This document shows, one piece after another, positions 24,807 to 33,843 of a stretch of 64,000 bases of DNA; the stretch's first letter is position 1, and each line of letters begins with the position of its first letter. Both the position numbers and the translations under genes were made by a program. The DNA is from Paenibacillus sp. DMB5 (GTDB taxonomy: Bacteria; Bacillota; Bacilli; Paenibacillales; Paenibacillaceae), in the NCBI RefSeq assembly GCF_001517085.1, contig NZ_LRAC01000172.1:62001-126000 (forward strand). Direction: 5' to 3'. The notes below the pieces were generated by a model, which worked only from the letters and a program-made list of their open reading frames with translations, made no database searches and was not told the DNA's origin.

Positions 24807-25874
24807 ATGGAATTGAAGCCTGTTACACCGTTCGAACCGGTACTTGCTGCGCAGCTTCCCTCCGGCAGCCAGTGGATTGCCCAGATTAAATGGGACGGGG
24901 TCCGCATGCTGTCCTATTATGACGGCAGCCGTATAGAGCTTGTTAACCGCCGGGGCAACCGGCGCACAATGCAATACCCCGAGTTAACTGTGCAGGACCG
25001 CTATTGCCGGGCAGACAGCTTCATCCTGGACGGTGAAATTATCGCGCTGGCCGGCGGCAAACCGTCCTTTCATGAAGTGATGCGCCGTGACGGCGTGAGA
25101 AGCGAAGCCGCAGTCCGCGCCGTGCTGCCTCAGGTTCCGGTACTCTATATGGTCTTCGACATGCTGTACTGCAGCGGCAAGTGGCTGCTGGATCAGCCCT
25201 TGTCCATGCGGCAGCAGATGCTGCAGGATATGCTGCTGCCCCATCCCCATGTGCAGAATGTGCCAAGCTACACTGATCCGGCTAAGCTGTTTGCTGCTGC
25301 CAGCAGCGGAGGATTAGAGGGGATTGTCTGCAAAGACCTGGACAGCACCTATGCTCTGGGCGGCAAAGACAAACGGTGGCAAAAGCGTAAGAACATCCTC
25401 GACGTAACCGCTGTAGCCGGAGGAGTCACGTTCCGGGACGGGATCGTTAATGCCCTGCTGCTCGGTCTTTATGACAATGAAGGCAGGCTGCATTACATCG
25501 GCCATGCCGGGGCCGGCAGAATGACCGCCATGGACTGGCGTAATCTGACCGCCCAGGCCCATAACCTGACTATACCTGCATCGCCTTTTGCAGCCATGCC
25601 GGAGCGCAGCAAGGATGCGGTATGGATCAGTCCGAGCCTGGTGTTCAAGCTGCATTTTCTGGAGTGGAACCCATCCGGAACGCTGCGCCAGCCGGTCATC
25701 CAGGCACAGGTAGATTTGCCGGCTGAGTCCTGCGCCTTGAGCAGAGAGGCTGAGCACTATTTTACAGGAGGTGAATCTGTATGCCGGCAACCCTTAAAGG
25801 CACGATTACCATTGACGGACAGGAGCTTACCGTTACGAATCCGGAGAAGCCGCTTTGGCCGGAGATGGGTATAA
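24807..25874 (+). CDS. ATP-dependent DNA ligase (LigD ligase domain as a separate protein)
   Basis: 355 residues from ATG 24807 (AAGGAGGC upstream; the TTG at 24804 is less likely). The adenylation motif is QIKWDGVRM with Lys nucleophile near residue 28; FILDGEIIAL (motif III), LEGIVCKDLDSTYALGG (motif IV) and KRWQKRKN (motif V) follow, then an OB-fold. It seals ends held by Ku. Starts 33 nt after ku. The last 31 codons overlap the polymerase gene, and these residues (GGESVCRQPLKARLP and after) look unlike a ligase. A single lost base upstream would instead end the protein at TGA near 25751, just before the next ribosome site. Confidence 0.92.
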   Translation: MELKPVTPFEPVLAAQLPSGSQWIAQIKWDGVRMLSYYDGSRIELVNRRGNRRTMQYPELTVQDRYCRADSFILDGEIIALAGGKPSFHEVMRRDGVRSEAAVRAVLPQVPVLYMVFDMLYCSGKWLLDQPLSMRQQMLQDMLLPHPHVQNVPSYTDPAKLFAAASSGGLEGIVCKDLDSTYALGGKDKRWQKRKNILDVTAVAGGVTFRDGIVNALLLGLYDNEGRLHYIGHAGAGRMTAMDWRNLTAQAHNLTIPASPFAAMPERSKDAVWISPSLVFKLHFLEWNPSGTLRQPVIQAQVDLPAESCALSREAEHYFTGGESVCRQPLKARLPLTDRSLPLRIRRSRFGRRWV

Positions 25875-26665
25875 CGAAGCGGATTTATCTGCAAAAGCTG
25901 GCCGCCCTTTCGCCTTACCTGCTCAGCTACTGCAGAAACCGGCTGCTGACGGTGATAAGGTACCCCCACGGCGTGCCCGGGATGTCCTTTTACCAGAAAA
26001 ACGCCCCGCAGCCGCGGCCTGAATTTGTAAAAACAGCTGTGCAGGACGGGATCGAATATATTGTTCTGCATGGCTTGCCGGAGCTGTTATGGCTGGGGAA
26101 TCTGGCCGCGCTGGAGTTTCATCCTTCGCTGCATTACGCCGGAAGCAGCCTGCCCTGTGAGTGGATGATTGACCTCGATCCTTCCCTTGAAGTGGAGCCG
26201 CGTATTATGGAGGCTGCTGCTCTCGTCGGCGATGTGCTCAAATCACTGGGGCTTGCTTCAGTTCCCAAAACTTCAGGGGCTACAGGGGTTCAGATCATTG
26301 TTCCGGTGCAGCAGGGTATTACCTTTGAAGAGCTGCGCAAGACCGGACACTTCATCGGGCGTTATGTGACTGAGAAGCGTCCCGACCTGTTCACGCTGGA
26401 ACGCCTGAAAAAGCACCGCGGTGACCGGATTTATTTTGATTATCTCCAGCACTACGGCGGCAAAACGCTGGCTGCCCCATATACTCCCAGGGCACGCCCG
26501 GGAGCAACCGTGTCCACTCCGCTGCTGTGGGAAGAGGTTGCCCGCAACGTATCGCCGCTTGATTATCATCTGCTGAACATTGAAGAACGGCTGAACCGCA
26601 CGGGTGATCTTATTGCCAAGGTAGCGCCACAGCCTGTAGGCGAGATTGCTGCGAAGCTGCCTTGA
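25781..26665 (+). CDS. LigD-type primase-polymerase domain protein (NHEJ polymerase)
   Basis: 294 residues; ACAGGAGGTGAATCTGT before the ATG is a strong ribosome site. Archaeo-eukaryotic primase fold with the catalytic WMIDLDPS motif, TNPEKPLWPEMGITK at the N-terminus (5'-phosphate-binding region), KTSGATGVQIIVPV and RGDRIYFDYLQH. It fills and extends ends with NTPs before ligation. It overlaps the ligase gene by 94 nt. Ligase and polymerase are thus separate polypeptides, and no phosphoesterase (nuclease) domain is present, unlike the three-domain LigD of Pseudomonas or Mycobacterium. Confidence 0.94.
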   Translation: MPATLKGTITIDGQELTVTNPEKPLWPEMGITKRIYLQKLAALSPYLLSYCRNRLLTVIRYPHGVPGMSFYQKNAPQPRPEFVKTAVQDGIEYIVLHGLPELLWLGNLAALEFHPSLHYAGSSLPCEWMIDLDPSLEVEPRIMEAAALVGDVLKSLGLASVPKTSGATGVQIIVPVQQGITFEELRKTGHFIGRYVTEKRPDLFTLERLKKHRGDRIYFDYLQHYGGKTLAAPYTPRARPGATVSTPLLWEEVARNVSPLDYHLLNIEERLNRTGDLIAKVAPQPVGEIAAKLP

Positions 26666-26718
26666 AGCCGCAGATCAGGCAGGGTCGGCAGAGCCGCAGA
26701 ACAGCATACAGACAGCAA

Positions 26719-26752
26719 TAAGCCCGCAATGCCTATAATGGCTGCGGGCTTA
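26719..26752. terminator. Hairpin after the NHEJ operon
   Basis: TAAGCCCGCA/TGCGGGCTTA stem of 10 bp with a 14-nt loop. It has no clear T-run on the plus strand, so termination strength is uncertain. Confidence 0.5.
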
Positions 26753-26890
26753 TCAGGCGTCCAGCTTGTGGACGGAAGGTATTGTTCTATATGAGAATTC
26801 GGTACAAAGAGCTGCGGGCACCGGATTGATTACTCTGACTTTCGTAAATATACCTTCCTTCGGACAGCGTACCCGTTCCCCCGGATCACG

Positions 26891-27802
26891 CTAGTGGATT
26901 GATTTCTTTTTGAAGCGGCCGCCTTTTACATCGTGGATATTGCCAATTGCAATAAATGCATCAGAATCCCAGTCTTCTACAATGGATTTGAGCTTTGCTT
27001 CTTCCAGACGAGTAATAACTACAAAAATCACCTTTTTATTTTCACCGGAAAAACCGCCTTCGCCATCCAGATACGTCACACCACGCCCGAGACGCTCCGT
27101 CAGCGCTTCCCCGATATCACGGAACTTGTCGCTGATAATCCAGACCGATTTCGACTGGTCCAGACCTTCGAGTGTTACATCAATCATCTTGAAGGCAATA
27201 TAATAGGCAATCAGGGAAAACATCGCATTATTCCAGCCGAACACAAAGCCCGCTCCGGAAAGGATAAAGAAGTTGAAGAACATGACTACTTCTCCGACAG
27301 AGAATGGCAGCTTCTTCGCAACCAGAATGGCCACTATCTCCGTACCGTCAAGCGATCCCCCGTATCTGACAACGAGCCCGACCCCGACGCCCAGTATAAC
27401 CCCGCCGAACACGGCTGCCAGCAGCGGCTCAACGGTTATCGGATTGACCGGATGCAGCAGCTGAGTACCGATCGACATGACAACGACTGCAAATAAAGTG
27501 GATAAGGCAAAGGTCTTGCCGATCTGCTTGTAGCCGATTATCAGGAACGGCAGGTTGAGCAGGGTCAGCAAAATACCGAGAGGAATATGAAAAATATGGG
27601 ATAGCATAATGGAAATACCGGTTATTCCGCCGTCAATCAACTCATTGGGAACCAGAAAAATTTCCAGGGCCACCGACATCATCGATGCACCCAGCACCAT
27701 CATAACCACCCGTTGGGCGAACCGCAGTCTGGCGGTCTTCAAGGATGCTTTCTGAGGCTTTTTCTGATCCTCATTCGTAAAGATTTGCTGGCTCACAGTC
27801 AT
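26891..27802 (-). CDS. YitT-family membrane protein with C-terminal DUF2179 domain
   Basis: 303 residues from ATG 27802 (GGGGGAG upstream; the first possible ATG at 27847 lacks a site). About five TM helices (about 27-215) contain FLVPNELIDGGITGISIML, the family signature, and RYGGSLDGTEIVA. The cytoplasmic DUF2179 domain follows (about 225-295; GRGVTYLDGEGGFSG and VVITRLEEAKL). The transport substrate of YitT proteins is not established. Monocistronic. Confidence 0.9.
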   Translation of the reverse strand: MTVSQQIFTNEDQKKPQKASLKTARLRFAQRVVMMVLGASMMSVALEIFLVPNELIDGGITGISIMLSHIFHIPLGILLTLLNLPFLIIGYKQIGKTFALSTLFAVVVMSIGTQLLHPVNPITVEPLLAAVFGGVILGVGVGLVVRYGGSLDGTEIVAILVAKKLPFSVGEVVMFFNFFILSGAGFVFGWNNAMFSLIAYYIAFKMIDVTLEGLDQSKSVWIISDKFRDIGEALTERLGRGVTYLDGEGGFSGENKKVIFVVITRLEEAKLKSIVEDWDSDAFIAIGNIHDVKGGRFKKKSIH

Positions 27803-27968
27803 AGAACTCCCCCTATAAATAAGTGTCCAAAGAATAACTGAAAGCATAAGGTTGAGCTATACTTTCTTATATTTCTTCTCGTACTTATATTATATCACAA
27901 AAGACGGCCAAATAAGGTATGGAACATATTCGCGCCTTAGAAAAGTTAAGGTTTAGTCCTATTTTTGG

Positions 27969-29402
27969 TCATAAAAGCGGAGATAACAGCTGACAAAGAC
28001 CTTGAATCAACTTGACATTTCTGTCCCGCTTCATGAATTTGTCAGGGTCAATAAACTCGCTGTGCTTCTGGTCTTTTTCAAAAGCGGCGGCAAGCCGGAC
28101 AACCATATCCGGGGCCAGCAGTACCGCAGTAAGCTCGAAATTGGAATAAAAGCTGCGCATATCCAGATTGGCACTGCCGGCCGTCGCCAGCAGATCATCC
28201 ACAATCATGACCTTGGCATGCATGAAGCCCGCAGTATATCGGTAAAATTTCACCCCGGCATCCTGAAGATTTTCCAGATAGGATAAGGAGGCAGCATAGA
28301 CAAGCTTGTTGTCCGGCTTGGCCGGAATGATGATCCGCACATCCACTCCGCTCAGCACCGCATTTTTCAGTGCCCGGCAAATCGGCGGATCTGGTATGAA
28401 GTAGGGCGAGGTGATCCAGATACGCTTTCTGGCCGCCGTAAGAGCGCCAAAAAACATCTCCTGGGACCCATCCACCGCGCCGTCCGGCCCGCTGGCCACG
28501 ATCAGCACAGCTTCCTCCCCGCTGCAATGATGCTCCGGAAAAAAACGCGGATGGCTGAGCCAGTCTCCTGCGGCCAGCTTCCAGTCCTTCAGGAACACAT
28601 ACTGCAGATCATATACCGCATCTCCCTCCAGCCTTAAATGCGTGTCGCGCCAGTTGCCCATTTTGGGGTCTTTGCCCAAATAGTCATCTCCGACATTCAT
28701 TCCGCCCGTAAACCCTACCAGCCCGTCGACAACCATAATTTTGCGGTGATTCCGGTAATTGAACCGCCGTTCCAGCAGCGACACCAGCGGCGGCAGGAAG
28801 AAATGAACCTCTACACCGGCATTTTTCAGCGTCCGGATGAACCTCTTACCCAGCGCATGACTGCCCAGGCCATCGCATAAAAGACGGACCTTCACCCCCT
28901 GGCGGGCCTTGCGGACCATGACATCCTGAAACCGTTCGCCAATCTCATCATCGCGGAAAATATAAAATTCCAGGTGGATATGCTCCCGCGCACTTTCCAT
29001 CGCCTCCAGCATAGCCTCATAGGCAGCTCCGGCGTTGGGCAGGATCCGGCATCGGTTACGTCCGGTAATCTTCATATCGGACAGCCCGGAGAGCAGACGA
29101 AGCAGGCTGCCCCGGCCGGCAAATTTGGGATTTCCGCATTCCTCCGTTTTTTTAATTATCCTGATTTTACTGCAGACATGTGTGCGGATTTCACTACGGC
29201 GCGCCGGCGTACAGCGCCTGCCTATTCTGCGGCTCTGCCAGTAATCACGCCCGAGAAAATAATAGAACGCAAGACCTGCCGGAGGGCAGCAGAAGCTGAG
29301 AAATATCCAGGCCATAGCCCTTTGGGGACGGCGGTATTCGAACAGCATGATGGCTGCAATCTGCAGTATAAAGAGAGCCAGTAAGAGTGCAATAATGGTC
29401 AA
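27969..29402 (-). CDS. cls: Cardiolipin synthase
   Basis: 477 residues. Two N-terminal TM helices (about 1-20 and 30-50) with the PLDc_N signature RPQRAMAWIFLSF, then two phospholipase D motifs: HRKIMVVDGLVGFTGGMNVG and HAKVMIVDDLLATAGSANLD. The two HKD sites condense two phosphatidylglycerol molecules to cardiolipin plus glycerol at the membrane. Length is normal for bacterial ClsA-type enzymes. Transcribed alone and divergent from the M23 peptidase gene. Confidence 0.96.
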   Translation of the reverse strand: MTIIALLLALFILQIAAIMLFEYRRPQRAMAWIFLSFCCPPAGLAFYYFLGRDYWQSRRIGRRCTPARRSEIRTHVCSKIRIIKKTEECGNPKFAGRGSLLRLLSGLSDMKITGRNRCRILPNAGAAYEAMLEAMESAREHIHLEFYIFRDDEIGERFQDVMVRKARQGVKVRLLCDGLGSHALGKRFIRTLKNAGVEVHFFLPPLVSLLERRFNYRNHRKIMVVDGLVGFTGGMNVGDDYLGKDPKMGNWRDTHLRLEGDAVYDLQYVFLKDWKLAAGDWLSHPRFFPEHHCSGEEAVLIVASGPDGAVDGSQEMFFGALTAARKRIWITSPYFIPDPPICRALKNAVLSGVDVRIIIPAKPDNKLVYAASLSYLENLQDAGVKFYRYTAGFMHAKVMIVDDLLATAGSANLDMRSFYSNFELTAVLLAPDMVVRLAAAFEKDQKHSEFIDPDKFMKRDRNVKLIQGLCQLLSPLL

Positions 29403-29647
29403 GCCGTCACCTCCGCAATCTCAATAAACACCAGCCGGCAACCTCTGATCCGCTGCTCTGGACAGGCTGATTCTAGTACAGGTTTTGCCGGAACTCTTCC
29501 TCTTTATTCAGGCAAACCGTTGTCATGTTCATCCAAAGGGCTGAATACATAGAGTAATAGGACAAATCGGATGAGCCCCAGGATTGCAGGATTTACGGAT
29601 TCACAGCCAAGTACAAGGCGGCTGCGCAGCCGCAGAAAGGAGAAGCT

Positions 29648-30856
29648 ATGAAACCCCAGCATAAGGATAACCGGATTACCCTGCTCGTTGTCCGCGAAGC
29701 CGGACGTCCGGTCAGACAACTGCAGCTGTCCAAGCCTCTGGCCCTGGCCCTGCCGGCTGCGGCTGCCCTTTCCATTTCCAGTCTGGTCACCTCGATGCAT
29801 TTTCATGCCTCGCGTTCCATTGCCGAGCTGGAGGCGGAGGCCGCCTCCTTGTCGCTGGCCAATCTCCGGATGGAGATGAAGGTGGCCGACAAGGATCAGA
29901 CGCTGCAGCAGCTCCGCAGCCAGGTAACGGAGCTGTCCGAAGAAGCCGAGGTAATCAAAGACAAGCTCAAAAGTGTAAGTGAGCTTGAAGCAGAGCTGCA
30001 GTCGCTGATTGATACTGAGGAAGCAACCGGTACAGATTCAGACGCAGATATGGACTCTGCCTCTATCTCAGGGATTCCCCCGGTATCCGCTTCCGGAAAT
30101 GCATTTGCGGCTACTGCAGCAGGCCCATCCGCAGGCTCCAGAACAGCTGCCTTAAATACAGGACCGCAGGTAAGTCCTGCCGCCGCCCTTGCCTCCCTGC
30201 CGGCCATCAGCTTCCGTCTCGGAGCCATCTCAGGCGCGATCAGCAGCACGGTAACTCCGCAGGTAGGCGGAGAATATATCGCTGTCTATCAGGATGATCC
30301 CCTGGGAATGGTACAGGAGGCACGGGATGACTACGAAGAAATCCGCAGCCTGCTGGATGAGATGCTCGCCAGCCTGTCCGCCACCATTACAGAAGCCAAA
30401 GAGGTCCGGGATACAGAGGCCCAGCTTAAGGCCAGCCAGGCCCTCGCTGAGAAGGCACGTCTGGCACCGGCCGTTATCTGGCCTACCCGTTCCAAGATCA
30501 TTACCTCCAGCTTCGGCTACCGTTCCGATCCCTTTAAGAGAATCTCCGCCTATCACTCGGGCATCGATATTGCCGGCAGTATCGGAGACCCCATCTATGC
30601 GGCCATGGAAGGTGAGGTTACAGCATCGGATCAAATGGGCGCAAGAGGCAAATACATTATTATCAAGCATGCAAACGGTCTCGAAACCTGGTACATGCAT
30701 CTGAACAGCATGACCGTCTCCGCCGGTGACAAGGTCGGCAAAGGCGAGCAAATCGGCACCCTCGGCAATACCGGGCGCAGCACGGGGCCACATTTACATT
30801 TTCAGGTTATCAAGCAGAATAAAGCGGTCAACCCTTTGGGTTATGTCAAACCATAG
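29648..30856 (+). CDS. M23-family peptidoglycan endopeptidase, membrane-anchored with coiled coil
   Basis: 402 residues. A cytoplasmic N-terminus (about 1-30) precedes one TM helix (about 31-48), a coiled coil (about 54-125; IAELEAEAASLSLANLRMEM), an Ala/Ser/Pro-rich linker and a second short coiled coil (about 225-275). The C-terminal LytM domain (about 290-400) has the zinc ligands in AYHSGIDIAG and HLHFQV with the intervening His of WYMHLN. All catalytic residues are present, so it should cleave peptide crossbridges of the cell wall. It is followed 24 nt later by a bactofilin gene, a pairing known to localise M23 enzymes. Confidence 0.93.
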   Translation: MKPQHKDNRITLLVVREAGRPVRQLQLSKPLALALPAAAALSISSLVTSMHFHASRSIAELEAEAASLSLANLRMEMKVADKDQTLQQLRSQVTELSEEAEVIKDKLKSVSELEAELQSLIDTEEATGTDSDADMDSASISGIPPVSASGNAFAATAAGPSAGSRTAALNTGPQVSPAAALASLPAISFRLGAISGAISSTVTPQVGGEYIAVYQDDPLGMVQEARDDYEEIRSLLDEMLASLSATITEAKEVRDTEAQLKASQALAEKARLAPAVIWPTRSKIITSSFGYRSDPFKRISAYHSGIDIAGSIGDPIYAAMEGEVTASDQMGARGKYIIIKHANGLETWYMHLNSMTVSAGDKVGKGEQIGTLGNTGRSTGPHLHFQVIKQNKAVNPLGYVKP

Positions 30857-30880
30857 AACATGGATGAGAGGCGGGTATAC

Positions 30881-31330
30881 ATGTGGAATAAACGTAAGCA
30901 GGCTGCGCCGTTCAGGCCGACGGATTCGCTGATCGGCCACGGGGGCAATCTGGAGGGCAAGGTGCAGTGTGATACGAATCTGCGGATTGAGGGGAACTTC
31001 AGCGGAGAAATCCAGTGTCAGGGCACTGTTACAATCGGCGAACAGGGAACCGTACGGTCCTCAATCAAGGCAAGAGAAATCATCATCGCCGGAAAAGTGT
31101 ACGGTGACGTCACAGCGGATCAGCGGCTCACCATGACAGGCACTGGTCAGCTGCACGGCAACATTCTGGCGGGCACGCTGAGCATTATGGAAGGCAGTGT
31201 GCTGAACGGCTCAATCGCTACAGCCGAACAACCTGCAGCCTTGCTGTCAGATGCTTCCGCCGGGGCGGAAAACACGGACAAAGCAGGCAAGCGCGGGTCC
31301 AAGCAGCAGGGCAAACGCGAAGCAGGCTAA
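30881..31330 (+). CDS. Bactofilin-family cytoskeletal protein
   Basis: 149 residues from ATG 30881, since AGAGG lies 9 nt upstream; an ATG at 30860 lacks a site. The core (about 15-115) is the right-handed beta-helix DUF583 domain with hydrophobic repeats such as GNLEGKVQCDTNLRIEGNFS and GKVYGDVTADQRLTM. The C-terminal tail is Ser/Lys-rich and disordered. Bactofilins polymerise into membrane-associated filaments without nucleotide. It is co-transcribed with the upstream M23 peptidase, so a role in placing wall remodelling is likely. Confidence 0.92.
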   Translation: MWNKRKQAAPFRPTDSLIGHGGNLEGKVQCDTNLRIEGNFSGEIQCQGTVTIGEQGTVRSSIKAREIIIAGKVYGDVTADQRLTMTGTGQLHGNILAGTLSIMEGSVLNGSIATAEQPAALLSDASAGAENTDKAGKRGSKQQGKREAG

Positions 31331-31352
31331 GCGGGCAGTGCCCGCTTAGCCT
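31325..31352 (+). terminator. Intrinsic terminator after the bactofilin gene
   Basis: AGGCTAAGCGGGC/GCCCGCTTAGCCT, 13 bp, followed by CACTTTTATT. The bactofilin stop codon TAA is inside the left arm. Confidence 0.85.
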
Positions 31353-31378
31353 CACTTTTATTACATCAGATGACCTGT

Positions 31379-32159
31379 TTAAGCAGCTACATCCCTTTTA
31401 CTGAAGACAAGCCAGGAAACGGCCAGGAACAGCACATAGTACGCAGCCAGCACTGCAACCGAGAAGCCAAGGCTGACCCCTCCCGGACCTGTATCGCTGA
31501 GCAAATAGCCCCGCAGGTCCATATGGGTAAAGATCAGATACTTGGCCCACTCGAAGCGTTCAGGATTAAAAATCTGGACAAAATATTTTGGTGAACATGA
31601 TAAACAGCGACAGTCCGATCGCCAGCCCGCTTGCGCGGAAGACACTGGAGACCATAAAGGCAAGGGCTGCTGTCAGGAACAGCTCAATGTAGCGGCAGAA
31701 CAAATCCATGAACGAGTATTCCGCCGGGGTCCAGGACATCAGATTGGTTACATCAGAGGTATCCTGCCCGGAGAAAATGAGCGATGACGCATATCCGAAA
31801 GCAACCAGCACAGCGGTGCTGAGCAAGCTGAACAGGATCATCGAAATGTATTTCGAGAGCAGAATTTTGGAGCGGCTCCACGGACGGATCAGCAGCAGCT
31901 TGATGGTTCCCCAGGAAAATTCACCGGCCACAGCATCAGAAGCGATCACCACCGTAAAGATGGTATTCAAAAAGAAGGAGATTGTTACCGTCAGCTGAAA
32001 ATTATCCCACACTCCAACCGGGTCAGAACTGCTTGTAAAATAAATCAGTGCCGGAAACAGCGCACTCATGAGTCCCAAGATAACCAGCATAACCCATGTG
32101 CGGACCCGGCTGTAAATCTTGATGTTCTCATTATGTATGAGAGCTGCGAACTCACCCAA
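31379..32159 (-). pseudogene. ABC-2 type exporter permease, frameshifted at about 31586-31589
   Basis: Begins at TTG 32159 with GGAGGTGAAGGCA upstream, overlapping the ATPase stop by 8 nt. Reads LGEFAALIHNENIKIYSRVR through six hydrophobic segments to LSLFIMFTK, where the frame fails at an A4 run. Removing one A restores YFVQIFNPERFEW and the C-terminal TM helices to the stop at 31379, giving about 259 residues. This is the usual size for the permease of a BcrA/NatA-like exporter. The two halves share codon use and no debris, so the break is likely an assembly error. Confidence 0.82.
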
Positions 32160-33081
32160 TGCCTTCACCTCCGGTAATCTCCAGGAATTGATCTTCAAGT
32201 GACCGTGACAGCGCCCTGATGCTATATACTTTGAAGCCTGCCGCCACAAGTTTTGCATTCAGCTCAGCAATGTCCTCACGTCCGGCCTCCACGGAGATCC
32301 CCCCGTTTTTTAACACGCCTTGTCCCAGCACGGCCAGCGCACCCTCAGGATCATCAACCTCAAACAGCGTTTCCGTGACCGGCAATACAGCGTCCCCCAC
32401 TGCTTTCAGCTGCTTGACATCAATCAGCCGGCCGTTCTGGATAATGGCCACGCTGTCACACATCAGCTCCATCTCGGACAGCAGGTGGCTGGAGACAAAT
32501 ACGGTCGTACCCTCCTCCTGGCACAGCCGCCGCAAATAATCGCGCAGCTCCCGGATGCCCTGGGGGTCAAGACCATTCGTCGGCTCATCCAGGATCAGCA
32601 GCTTCGGCCGGTGCAGCAGGGCCTGGGCCACACCCAGCCGCTGGCGCATGCCAAGCGAGTAGGTTTTGACTTTGTCATTAATTCTCTGGCCAAGCCCGAC
32701 CAGCTGCACAACCTCATCAATCCGCTGCTTCGTAACACCGGGAATCATCCGGGCATACTGGCGCAGATTCTGGTACCCGCTCAGGAACTTGTACATTTCC
32801 GGATTCTCCACAATTGCGCCGACATTGGCCACAGCCTCTTCAAAATGATCCTTGATGCTGCGTCCGCAGATCAGAATATCGCCGCGGCTGATCGAGATCA
32901 GACCGACCATCATGCGGATCGTAGTTGTTTTCCCGGCGCCATTGGGCCCAAGGAACCCGAAGATTTGTCCGGGCGGAATATCCAGCGTCAGATCACTTAC
33001 CAGTGTTTTGGAGCCGATTTTTTTGGTCACCCCCATCAGGCTGGCTACAGGCTTATTCGCTGATTCTGCCGTAAGTGGCAT
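32152..33081 (-). CDS. ABC transporter ATP-binding protein (BcrA/ABC-2 exporter type)
   Basis: 309 residues. Walker A GPNGAGKTTT, signature YSLGMRQRLGVA, Walker B LLILDEPTNGLDPQG and H-loop SSHLL are intact. The C-terminal third (about 225-309) is the accessory domain common to BcrA/NatA-type exporters. It pairs with the permease that it overlaps by 8 nt. Such exporters often remove lantibiotics or bacitracin, but no sensor or two-component genes are adjacent, so the substrate is unknown. Confidence 0.93.
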   Translation of the reverse strand: MPLTAESANKPVASLMGVTKKIGSKTLVSDLTLDIPPGQIFGFLGPNGAGKTTTIRMMVGLISISRGDILICGRSIKDHFEEAVANVGAIVENPEMYKFLSGYQNLRQYARMIPGVTKQRIDEVVQLVGLGQRINDKVKTYSLGMRQRLGVAQALLHRPKLLILDEPTNGLDPQGIRELRDYLRRLCQEEGTTVFVSSHLLSEMELMCDSVAIIQNGRLIDVKQLKAVGDAVLPVTETLFEVDDPEGALAVLGQGVLKNGGISVEAGREDIAELNAKLVAAGFKVYSIRALSRSLEDQFLEITGGEGIG

Positions 33082-33104
33082 TCCTTCACTTCCTTTCTTT
33101 CGTT

Positions 33105-33389
33105 TATAAAATGAAATAATTTTAGATTGAACAAAGAAATATCCTGTATTAGGATTAGCCGTGACTCCAGAGAATATTTGGACTTCCGGCCGCTGCCCTT
33201 CTGCAGATTTCTTTATTTATACCGTTCTTAACGGTTGAAATCCGCAGACTGCCTATGCTTCCGTAGCGAGCTTTTCTGCGAAAAGCTTTCAGGCGGTCGC
33301 TACGCTCCTCCAGTTCCAAAATTCCCCTCCGTCACTCTTCCTTTAACATAAAATTCCCAGTTAAATCTATATAGCCATTTCATTTTATA
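33105..33389. repeat. Candidate MITE-like or dispersed repeat with 13-bp terminal inverted repeats
   Basis: TATAAAATGAAAT at 33105-33117 recurs as its exact inverse complement at 33377-33389, bracketing 285 bp of non-coding DNA. The interior has a GC-rich imperfect palindrome (GTAGCGA to TCGCTAC, about 33265-33306) and a central AAGCTTTTC-type symmetry. No transposase gene is present. The remaining intergenic DNA between 33390 and 33750 is AT-rich without a gene; it holds a hairpin CCTTTTTCC/GGAAAAAGG near 33413-33441. Confidence 0.4.
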
Positions 33390-33750
33390 TATTTTCCATT
33401 TTACCACATCCTGCCTTTTTCCTGAAAACCAGGGAAAAAGGAAGAGTTAACTAACTAATAGACGGTTTAATAGGACGGTAACCCTGCATATATAGAAAAT
33501 TATAAGAAGAATGTCGCTCCATGCGCCCCCCTCTACCTATAAGCCCGAATTAACCGCCGCCAATCTTTAAATAGGACAATGTTCAACAGAAATAATGGGA
33601 TTTTCCCCTCTATTGCGGCTCACTCTGGTTACTTTGAGGATGTTCCTGCATTTGGGACTGAGCAGACAAGCCTGCTTTATTGTAGGTAATCCATTATTAG
33701 CAATCTATCATGCTTAGGATAGTGGGATGGCAACAACTATTCCGGTACAT

Positions 33751-33803
33751 ATGAGAAAGGGCCGTATCCTTCGCCAAGCGGAAGAATACAGCCCTTTTCT
33801 CAT
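33751..33803 (-). terminator. Intrinsic terminator after gltB
   Basis: ATGAGAAAGGGC and GCCCTTTTCTCAT pair around an inner GTATCCTTC/GGAAGAATAC stem. On the minus strand the stem ends in a T-rich tail (CTTTCTCAT). Confidence 0.7.
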
Positions 33804-33843
33804 TATTCCATTAAGCCGGTCAAAAAGACACGGCTATGATGAT

